Part shown: piece after piece, positions 57,299-64,000 of the stretch
Layout of the letters: every line of letters starts with the position of its first letter
Position numbering within the stretch: position 1 is the stretch's first letter
Assembly (NCBI GenBank): GCA_900548285.1
Contig: URKE01000001.1
Location: 45,099 to 109,098, forward strand
Source of the DNA: an uncultured Eubacteriales bacterium
GTDB lineage: Bacteria > Bacillota > Clostridia > Christensenellales > Borkfalkiaceae
Direction: 5' to 3'
Length of the DNA: 64,000 bases
The notes under the pieces: model-generated
What the model saw: the letters and a program-made list of their open reading frames with translations, nothing else
Told to the model about the DNA's origin: nothing
Databases searched by the model: none
Position numbers and translations under genes: made by a program

Positions 57299-59374
57299 AT
57301 GAGAATAAATTCAAGAGAAAAAATATTCGCGCAATATTCGGTTTCGCCCGATCCGTCGATAACTCACAGGGCGTTGATTCTCGGCTGCATCGCGAAAGGA
57401 AAAACATACGTAATCAATCCGTGCCTGAACAATGAATCCCGCGCGGCTATTTCGTGTATAAAAAAATTAGGCGCGAAAGTGAAGATAAAAAACGGCGTGG
57501 TGGAAATAAAACCGCCGAAAATGCTTTCGAGCGGCGGCAGAATCGACTGCGAATGCAGTGAAACCGTGATGAGATTTTTGTGCGGAATCGCCGCGGGCAG
57601 CGGAATGAGACTCGAACTCACGGGCGACAGACGGCTCTGCCAACATTCGATGAGAAACGTAAAAGAACCGCTCGAAGCGATGGGCGCGACGGTCGCGCTG
57701 AAAAATTACAGCGTGCCGCCTATTCTCGTAGAGGGCGAAACGGTAAGACCGATAGATTATTTCCTGCCGATCGGGAGTTCGCAGGTCAAATCGTCCATTT
57801 TGCTCTGCGCGCTCACGGGCAAAGTCCGCGCTATCGTCAAAGAAGGTACGCGTTCGAGAAACCATATGGAAATCCTTTTAAAGGAAATGGGCGCGGATAT
57901 AACCGTCGACGAAAAGAACAATTCCGTCGATATGAAAGAGAGCGAAATAAAGGGCAAAAAACTTTACGTCTGCGGCGATTTCACCGAGGCGGTTTATTAT
58001 CTCGCGCAAGGGCTTTTAAGCGGCAGAGCGGAATGTAAAAACGTGGGCGTGAACCCCACGAGGACGCGCGTTCTGCAACTTTTCAGGAGAATGGGCGCAA
58101 AGATAAAGATTACCAACAGAAGAATGCTTTGCGGCGAACCGATAGCGGATATCGTCGCCGAAAAAAGCGACCTCAAAGCCATTCTCGTCACCGACGAAGA
58201 GGCTTATTCCGTTTTCGACGAACTGCCCGCTCTCGCCGTGGTTATGGGTATGGCGAGGGGCGAAAGCGTCATCGCCGAACATAAAGCGATTAAGGATCTC
58301 GACGCCGACCTTTTCGACGAGATTTCCGGCGCGATACGTTCCGTCGGCGGAAATTGCAGAAGATTTTCCTCGCCGGACGCGGCGGGAATAGCGATAAAGG
58401 GAGTGGAGAGATACCGCGGCGGCAACGTGAAATGCGGATATTCCGCTTCTGTCGGAATGGCGGCGGCTGTCGCTCTCACCGTATCGGAAGAGGGCGGCGA
58501 AATAGAGGACGAGTATGTGATCGACGCTCAATATCCGCAGTTTTCCGAAACTCTCGGCTTAAATTCTTTCGCTTACGTATGCAAACGTGTTCATTCGTCC
58601 GACATATCCGAAGCGCACGCTTTTCTTTTCGGCAAGTCGGGTTTAAGCAATTATTCTTTCGGCGTGAAAGAAATCCGCGCGACGAAGAAAATTTCTTCGG
58701 AAATAAAGGAGTTTGACGGGTTCGAGGTCTGCCCCGAGTTTGCAGGCGAAGCCGCGAAAAAGACGCTTAAATACAAAGGCGTTGCGAAAACCACCAAATC
58801 GCCCGACGCGGTGAAAGGCTCCGCGGGGATCGCGACCGACGGTTTTGCTCTTTCCGCCGCGCTTAAAAGAGCGCAGATCGCAACCGACGGGGCGAAAGTT
58901 CTTCTTCTCGGTTCGGGGATTGCGGCGAAAAACATAGCGGAAACGCTCATCGGCGAAAAAGCGTCGGTCAGCGTTTACGATCCGGAGAAAAGCGGCGTGG
59001 ATTTAAAAAAGAAAATGAACGAGCAGGCGTTCGCGCTCGGCGAACTGTCGAAAGACGTTAAATACGATCTCATCGTCAATACCACGGCTTTCGGCGCGGG
59101 CGGCAAAACCGGAATTTCGCCGATAGACGACGAAATTATCGCGAACGCGGGGAACGTTGCCGATTTCGCGCGGGCGGAAGGCGGAACGGAATTGGAAAAA
59201 CTTGCCGCCTCTCACGGGATAAAAACGATAAACGGCGAAGAACTCGCGTTTTATAAGACGTACGTCGCGGTGAGCCTGTTCTCGTCCGCAGAGCCGGATA
59301 TCAACGCGGCCGCCGGACTTTACGACGAATATAAACGAGAGGAATATAAACGAGCGGAGAAACCTTCGGAATGA
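57299..59374 (+). CDS. Fusion of EPSP-synthase-like and shikimate-dehydrogenase-like domains, catalytic residues lost
   Basis: The 691-residue protein has residues 1-420 with the EPSP synthase fold: SITHRALILGCIAKGK, VMRFLCGIAAGSGM, LTGDRRL..SMRNVKEPLEAMGA, IGSSQVKSSILLCAL and DELPALAVVMGMARGESVI. Residues from about 449 to 680 resemble AroE: GIATDGFALSAAL keeps the NTDG-type Asp, and LLLGSGIAAKNIA is the cofactor loop. The EPSP active site is degraded: the PxxK lysine is proline (SPDPSITHR), GNSGT reads ECSET, the RPM arginine is His (QHSM), KESDR reads KDLDA, and the DHR motif is absent. The AroE lysine (NVTIPxK) is also missing. It is probably a pseudoenzyme or a changed function. The stop overlaps the next start. 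Confidence 0.85.
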   Translation: MRINSREKIFAQYSVSPDPSITHRALILGCIAKGKTYVINPCLNNESRAAISCIKKLGAKVKIKNGVVEIKPPKMLSSGGRIDCECSETVMRFLCGIAAGSGMRLELTGDRRLCQHSMRNVKEPLEAMGATVALKNYSVPPILVEGETVRPIDYFLPIGSSQVKSSILLCALTGKVRAIVKEGTRSRNHMEILLKEMGADITVDEKNNSVDMKESEIKGKKLYVCGDFTEAVYYLAQGLLSGRAECKNVGVNPTRTRVLQLFRRMGAKIKITNRRMLCGEPIADIVAEKSDLKAILVTDEEAYSVFDELPALAVVMGMARGESVIAEHKAIKDLDADLFDEISGAIRSVGGNCRRFSSPDAAGIAIKGVERYRGGNVKCGYSASVGMAAAVALTVSEEGGEIEDEYVIDAQYPQFSETLGLNSFAYVCKRVHSSDISEAHAFLFGKSGLSNYSFGVKEIRATKKISSEIKEFDGFEVCPEFAGEAAKKTLKYKGVAKTTKSPDAVKGSAGIATDGFALSAALKRAQIATDGAKVLLLGSGIAAKNIAETLIGEKASVSVYDPEKSGVDLKKKMNEQAFALGELSKDVKYDLIVNTTAFGAGGKTGISPIDDEIIANAGNVADFARAEGGTELEKLAASHGIKTINGEELAFYKTYVAVSLFSSAEPDINAAAGLYDEYKREEYKRAEKPSE

Positions 59375-62031
59375 TAAAATTACTCGGCATAAAAAAAGTA
59401 TACAGGTTCGACGACAGAAAAACGGACGCGCTTAAAGGCGTTTCGGTCGAATTCCGACCTGCCGAATTCGTTTGCGTGCTGGGCCCTTCCGGTTGCGGAA
59501 AAACCACGCTTTTAAACATAATCGGCGGGCTTGACCGTTACGACGACGGTAACCTCTTCATCGGCGGAAAATCAACCGGAGATTTTTCGGACGAAGATTG
59601 GGATACGTACAGATCTAAACTCGTCGGCTTCGTTTTTCAGAGTTATAACCTTATTCCGCACCAGACGGTTATCGAAAACGTGGAAACGGCTCTCACGATA
59701 AGCGGCGTTTCGGGCGAGGAGAGGAGAAAACGCGCCATAGCCGCCCTCGTTAAGGTGGGGCTTGCGGATCATCTCAGAAAAAAACCGTCGCAACTCTCGG
59801 GCGGGGAAATGCAGAGGGTTGCGATAGCGCGCGCTATCGTCAACGATCCGAAAATGATTCTCGCCGACGAACCGACGGGCGCGCTGGACAGCAAAACCAG
59901 CGTGCTTATTATGGATTTACTCAAAGAAATTTCGCGCGACAGACTCGTCGTGACGGTTACGCATAACGACGAACTCGCCGCGAAATACGCCACGAGAACG
60001 ATAAAAATGCGGGACGGACAAGTCGTTTCCGATTCCGCGCCTTATGCCGAAAAAAACGAAGCGGTCGATAAGTTCGTCGCCGGAAAATTTAATGCGGGCG
60101 ATAAATCGGACGCGGGCAACAAATCCGCCGGAAAGCCGAAGAAAAAGGCGAAAGAGAGAAAATCCTTTATGTCTTACGCGCTCGCGGCGAAACTGAGCCT
60201 TAAAAACCTTGCGGGGAAAAAGGTCCGCACGGTTTTAACTTCGGTTGCGGCGGCTATTTCCGTTCTGGGAATTTCTCTCGTTATCGCCTGCACGAACGGA
60301 ATAAATTCATTCGTGAATAAAATCCAGAAGGACGCGATGAGCGCGATTCCCGTAACGGTGAGCAACAACGCGGTTTACGATTCGTCGGGGACAATCAACA
60401 ATTTTATGTCGGGTTATTTTGCGGATAAGGACGGCGCGTTCGATTACGAAAAGAAAGCGATATCGATAAACGCCACGCTTAAAAACGCATTCGCGCGCGC
60501 CGACGCTTCAAAAAAGCCCGTCACGGAAGAATACGTTAATTACGTGCGGGATAATCTCGATAAATCGAGAGCGACTTATACCTTGGAAAAAAGAGTGAAA
60601 AAGAACGTTTTCAAAACGGTGAACGTTCCCATTTATTCCAATCAGTCGCTTAAATATCCCATAAACGTTTTCGTGCCGACCGCCGGCTACTGGACTTGTC
60701 TGCCGGAAAACTCCGGAAAAGTGGAAGAACAATATGAAATCCTCGCGGGGTCTTATCCGACGAAAAGCAACGAACTGATGCTCGTCACCGATAAAAACGG
60801 AAGAATCACGGACCTGAATCTCGTGGCGTATTTCATCGACGTTTACGCCGCGATTTACGATTACGTGTCGGACGCGAACACTATAGAATACTCTTATGAT
60901 AAAATTCTCAATTCCGAAATCGGGAAATTCTATCTCGTTTTAAACGATAATCTTTACGTTAAAAACGCCAACGAAACTTTTTCCGCGCGGGAAATTTCGC
61001 TTGAAAATTACATAAACAAACTCGATTACGTCGGCAACGGAACAAATCCCGATAAAAAATGGACGAACTCCGGCGCGGGCAACGGAACGCGCGGAAACAT
61101 CGTTCTCACCGAACTTAAAAAGCAACTCGGAACGAAAGCCGTCGCGGGTTTTTCGCAAATCGCCGGTTGCGACATAAACGAGATGAAATGTTACGACGAA
61201 AATCCTTACGACGAGGAACATAATGCGGATACGGGGAAAGGTTACGAACTGAAAATAACCTGCATCGTGAAACTCAAGGGAGACACTCAGTGCGGAATGC
61301 TTGCTTCGCCTATTTGTTACACGCAGGCTCTCAACGATTACATTATAGAAAATTCGGCTTCGTCCGAAGTCGTCGCCGCTCAGAAGGAGAATACGTCGTC
61401 GAGCGTGGTCGCAGGGGCGACGTTCAGAAACCACACCGCCGCGCTCGAAAATCTCGGATACGCGGAATCGCCCACAAAAATCAACTTTTATCCGAATACG
61501 CTCGAAGATAAGGATTACCTTCTCGCCGTTCTGGACGCGTATAACGAGGGAAAAGCGGAAAGCGAAAAAACTTATTACGTGGACAACGTGGGGGCGGTTA
61601 TGAACATCGTCGGAATGATTGTCGACGGAGTTGTTTCCGTTCTCGTTATCTTAACGTCCGTTTCGCTTGTCGTTTCCGCGATAATGATAGGAATAATAAC
61701 TTACGTTTCGGTTATCGAAAGGACTAAGGAAATAGGCGTTTTAAGGGCGGTCGGCGCAAGAAAAAAGGACGTCGTGAGGCTGTTTATAACCGAAACCGGT
61801 ATGATAGGCGCGATGGCGGGCGCGATGGGGATCGTCGTTACGTTTATAGCGGAAATTCCGCTCAACGCGGTTATGGAGAGCGTAACGGGCGTAAGTTCGC
61901 TCGTGGTTTTGTCGCCGCTTCACGTTCTCGCAATTTTAATCGGCTCGGTGATAGTAACGATTGCAGCGGGACTTATTCCGTCGCTTTTCGCCAGCAAAAA
62001 GGATCCCGTCAGGGCGTTACGGAGCGAATAA
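59371..62031 (+). CDS. ABC transporter, ATPase fused to FtsX-type permease (MacB-like)
   Basis: The 886-residue protein has an N-terminal ATPase with Walker [27 protein letters not shown] and [13 protein letters not shown] (residues 1-220), a lysine-rich linker, one membrane helix (about 285-310), a 430-residue extracytoplasmic domain, and three C-terminal helices with the FtsX layout ([23 protein letters not shown]). It belongs to the MacB/LolCD-like mechanotransmission class; in Gram-positives these export or sense peptides and lipids. The substrate is unknown. It is translationally linked to the AroA-AroE-like gene and followed by a CPBP protease. Confidence 0.9.
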   Translation: MIKLLGIKKVYRFDDRKTDALKGVSVEFRPAEFVCVLGPSGCGKTTLLNIIGGLDRYDDGNLFIGGKSTGDFSDEDWDTYRSKLVGFVFQSYNLIPHQTVIENVETALTISGVSGEERRKRAIAALVKVGLADHLRKKPSQLSGGEMQRVAIARAIVNDPKMILADEPTGALDSKTSVLIMDLLKEISRDRLVVTVTHNDELAAKYATRTIKMRDGQVVSDSAPYAEKNEAVDKFVAGKFNAGDKSDAGNKSAGKPKKKAKERKSFMSYALAAKLSLKNLAGKKVRTVLTSVAAAISVLGISLVIACTNGINSFVNKIQKDAMSAIPVTVSNNAVYDSSGTINNFMSGYFADKDGAFDYEKKAISINATLKNAFARADASKKPVTEEYVNYVRDNLDKSRATYTLEKRVKKNVFKTVNVPIYSNQSLKYPINVFVPTAGYWTCLPENSGKVEEQYEILAGSYPTKSNELMLVTDKNGRITDLNLVAYFIDVYAAIYDYVSDANTIEYSYDKILNSEIGKFYLVLNDNLYVKNANETFSAREISLENYINKLDYVGNGTNPDKKWTNSGAGNGTRGNIVLTELKKQLGTKAVAGFSQIAGCDINEMKCYDENPYDEEHNADTGKGYELKITCIVKLKGDTQCGMLASPICYTQALNDYIIENSASSEVVAAQKENTSSSVVAGATFRNHTAALENLGYAESPTKINFYPNTLEDKDYLLAVLDAYNEGKAESEKTYYVDNVGAVMNIVGMIVDGVVSVLVILTSVSLVVSAIMIGIITYVSVIERTKEIGVLRAVGARKKDVVRLFITETGMIGAMAGAMGIVVTFIAEIPLNAVMESVTGVSSLVVLSPLHVLAILIGSVIVTIAAGLIPSLFASKKDPVRALRSE

Positions 62032-62032
62032 T

Positions 62033-62959
62033 ATGGAAGAAAGAAGAAAAACAAACGCCAAATTCACGCTCGCAGGTTTCGGCGCGGCGTATTATTCGGT
62101 TGCGGTGGTGTCGATTTTGCTTGCCGTAACGATTTTTTCGTTCGCGGTTCAGACGTTGTCGGGGAGTTCTTCGGCGGCGGAAAAGTTCGCGAAAACCGAC
62201 GTTTACAAATATTTAAGCAACTGCGTGTCGCCGCTCGCGATAGCCGTTTCGGGGTTGATTTTCTGCAAATCGTTCGGTTGCGGAGTGAAAGAAGCCTGTT
62301 TAATAAGAAAAGCCGAGCCGAAGTTTTATCTTTACGCGGTTTTGCTTGCGGCGGCTTCGTTTTTCGGGCTTTCTTCGGTGAACGGACTGTTTATCGGTTT
62401 TCTCATAAAGGTTTTCGGCTATAATTACGTCGAATCTTCGTTGCCTGCGTTTTCTCCGATAAACGTGGTCCTGACCATCGCGACGGTATGCGTTCTGCCC
62501 GCCGTTTTCGAGGAGTTCTTTTTCAGAGGAATCTTAACGAGAAGTTTATCTTCTGCCGGCAGACTCAACGCCGCGCTTATTTCGGGACTATATTTCTCGT
62601 TGTTTCATATGAATCCGGCGCAAACGCCGTATCAGTTCATTGTCGGCTTTTGTTTCTGTCTGCTCGCGCTCGATTCGGGTTCGGTTTTTCCGACGGTTCT
62701 GGCGCACTTTCTCAACAACGCCGTCATCGTTATTTTAACTTACGCCTGCCCCTCTTTCACGAGGTTTACGGGCGTGTGGTTTATCGTTTCGCTTATATTC
62801 GGGCTTTTGTGTCTCGCCGCGTTTCTGTTTTTAACGCTGAAAGGCAAGGTTAAAGAGGGAAAAAGCGAGTACGGTTACGATTATAAAACTTTCTTTTTGT
62901 ATTCCGCGATAGGCGTGGCGGGGTGCTTGCTGATGTGGATATCGATGCTTTTCGTATGA
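62033..62959 (+). CDS. CPBP-family intramembrane metalloprotease
   Basis: The 308-residue protein has eight or so membrane segments and the CPBP/Abi signatures: EEFFFRGILTR (glutamates and arginine), FSLFHMNPAQTPYQFIVGFCF (the HxxxN/F-type His) and HFLNN. Relatives cut membrane proteins or act in bacteriocin self-immunity. The ABC exporter upstream, two bases away, makes an export-and-protection or signal-processing pair plausible but not shown. ATG 62033 follows GGAGCG. Its stop overlaps rlmH. Confidence 0.88.
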   Translation: MEERRKTNAKFTLAGFGAAYYSVAVVSILLAVTIFSFAVQTLSGSSSAAEKFAKTDVYKYLSNCVSPLAIAVSGLIFCKSFGCGVKEACLIRKAEPKFYLYAVLLAAASFFGLSSVNGLFIGFLIKVFGYNYVESSLPAFSPINVVLTIATVCVLPAVFEEFFFRGILTRSLSSAGRLNAALISGLYFSLFHMNPAQTPYQFIVGFCFCLLALDSGSVFPTVLAHFLNNAVIVILTYACPSFTRFTGVWFIVSLIFGLLCLAAFLFLTLKGKVKEGKSEYGYDYKTFFLYSAIGVAGCLLMWISMLFV

Positions 62960-63429
62960 TAAAAATAAGAATCGTTGCCGTGGGCAAAGTCAAAGAAAAA
63001 TATTTTTCGGAAGCGATAGCGGAGTACGCCAAAAGGCTGTCGCGTTATTGCGAATTTTCGGTGGCGGAAGTAAAAGAGGAAAATTACGACAAAGCCACGC
63101 CGTCGGCAATCGAAAAAATCTTGTCGGTTGAGGGCGAGAGAATAGAAAAGGCGATAAAGGGTTTGCCCGTTTGCCTTGCGATAGAGGGCAAAAGGATTAC
63201 TTCGGAGGACTTCGCCGCTTTCATAAAAAGCAAAACGGACAGAGGAGAGGGCGAAATAACCTTTATAATCGGCGGAAGTTACGGCATAGACGAGCGGATA
63301 AAAAACGCCTGCAAGGATAAAATATCCTTCTCGCCGATGACTTTTCCGCACACGCTTGCAAGGGTTATGCTTGCCGAGCAGATATACAGGGCTTTTACGA
63401 TAATCGCGGGAGCGGAATACCATAAGTGA
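62956..63429 (+). CDS. rlmH: 23S rRNA (pseudouridine1915-N3)-methyltransferase
   Basis: RlmH methylates pseudouridine 1915 in helix 69. The 157-residue protein begins MIKIRIVAVGKVKEKYF and has LAIEGKRITSEDFA, the knotted SAM site FIIGGSYGID and the C-terminal FSPMTFPHTLARVMLAEQIYRAFTIIAGAEYHK. ATG 62956 overlaps the CPBP stop by four bases. The length is typical. Confidence 0.96.
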   Translation: MIKIRIVAVGKVKEKYFSEAIAEYAKRLSRYCEFSVAEVKEENYDKATPSAIEKILSVEGERIEKAIKGLPVCLAIEGKRITSEDFAAFIKSKTDRGEGEITFIIGGSYGIDERIKNACKDKISFSPMTFPHTLARVMLAEQIYRAFTIIAGAEYHK

Positions 63430-63443
63430 GCGGAGAACGATAA

Positions 63444-63899
63444 ATGAAAAGCGAAAAGGAAAGATTTATGGCGCTTGCTTTGAAGGAAGCGGACAAAGCC
63501 GAAAAAAAAGAAGAAGTACCGATCGGTTGCGTAATCGTCAAGGACGGAAAAGTCGTGGCGAGGGCGCATAATCTCAAACAGACGAAAAGGCTTGCCACGG
63601 CTCACGCCGAGGTCCTCGCGATAGAAAAGGCTTGCCGGAAACTGAAAGACTGGCGGCTGGAGGACTACGAAATTTACGTAACGCTCGAGCCTTGCGCCAT
63701 GTGCGCGGGGGCGATTGCGAGCGCGCGGATAAAAAAGACTTATTTCGGCGCGTACGAACCGAAAGGCGGCGGAGTTGAAAGCAAGTTCCGTATCTTAACG
63801 GAGAGCGGACTTAACCACGTCACCGAATACGAAGGCGGGGTTCTGGAAAAAGAATGTTCCGAAAAGATAAAGACGTTTTTCAAAACCCGCAGAAAGTGA
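63444..63899 (+). CDS. tadA: tRNA-specific adenosine deaminase TadA
   Basis: TadA converts A34 of tRNA-Arg(ACG) to inosine. The 151-residue protein has the zinc deaminase motifs: HAE (TAHAEVLAI) with the proton-shuttling glutamate and PCAMCAGAI with the two zinc-binding cysteines. The N-terminal FMALALKEADKA and the C-terminal GGVLEKECSEKIKTFF fit the family. SD is GGAGAA. Confidence 0.95.
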   Translation: MKSEKERFMALALKEADKAEKKEEVPIGCVIVKDGKVVARAHNLKQTKRLATAHAEVLAIEKACRKLKDWRLEDYEIYVTLEPCAMCAGAIASARIKKTYFGAYEPKGGGVESKFRILTESGLNHVTEYEGGVLEKECSEKIKTFFKTRRK

Positions 63900-63946
63900 C
63901 GGGACAATAGAATTAAAATGAAGTGACAATAAAATTAAAAGTAACC

Positions 63947-64000
63947 TAGGGATTCCATTCGTTATCACTAATTACCGAAAAGGCGTCTTTTTCGCCATTT
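63947..64000 (+). mobile_element. Left end of a second copy of the 252-bp inverted-repeat element
   Basis: Bases 63947-64000 match 9421-9474 except for one C/T change. The rest lies outside the window. It inserted 47 bases after the tadA stop. Confidence 0.85.

Overview
The window looks like chromosome from a Gram-positive-type bacterium of the Bacillota, class Clostridia. The evidence is an ECF-type riboflavin S component behind an FMN riboswitch, SpoVG, DUF1846 and DUF3343 proteins, YqeK and RsfS, an L27 with the N-terminal extension that Bacillota remove by protease, and Obg with an OCT domain. Promoters are sigma-A-like (TTGACA-N17-TATAAT). A Christensenellales-like uncultured gut lineage is a guess from style only. 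No tRNA, rRNA, CRISPR array, phage or intact transposase gene was found.

Layout. 1-9405: a membrane-protein fragment, a DeoC-fold protein without aldolase residues, an FMN riboswitch and ribU, the tsaE-tsaB-rimI-hydrolase-murF-ddl run (t6A modification, ribosome acetylation, cell wall), a ZIP metal transporter and a phosphopantetheinyl transferase. 9421-9672: a transposase-less inverted-repeat element. 9723-18899: spoVG, murC, DUF1846, an esterase, an SDR, a small unknown, and an RHH-clpB operon. 19118-30332: an eleven-kilobase polysaccharide operon (initiating sugar transferase, epimerase, three glycosyltransferases, sulfotransferase, Wzy-like polymerase, Wzx-like flippase, class V aminotransferase, cytidylyltransferase/Gfo-Idh fusion). 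30417-41628: two small unknowns, a cysteine desulfurase with a DUF3343 partner, nth, obg, yhbY, a nadD-yqeK fusion, rsfS, an AT-rich orphan, a second inverted-repeat element (38908-39186), rplU-rpmA and an OGG1-type glycosylase. 41890-54845: a large GH106-like hydrolase, pyruvate kinase, a kinase-like ATPase, an acidic coiled-coil membrane protein, two flavoproteins, an MBL hydrolase and rho. 54998-63899: a C26 amidotransferase, MTA/SAH nucleosidase, patatin, an EPSP-synthase/shikimate-dehydrogenase-like fusion, an ABC exporter, a CPBP protease, rlmH and tadA. A second copy of the first element begins at 63947.

The signals that stand out are: (1) an FMN riboswitch of about 341 nt whose P4 arm carries a hairpin module also found inside the 38908-39186 element, where the loop is conserved and the stems differ but still pair; (2) proteins with recognisable enzyme folds that have lost their catalytic residues (the DeoC-like protein and the AroA-AroE-like fusion); (3) several genes whose -10 box lies 6-7 nt before the ATG, so the mRNAs should be leaderless; (4) many short tandem duplications at the ends of genes (murF, rho, rimI, ribU, the sugar transferase, and downstream of rpmA and ogg); (5) a polysaccharide operon ending in an unusual aminotransferase plus cytidylyltransferase-oxidoreductase pair, which may make a CDP-linked amino compound.
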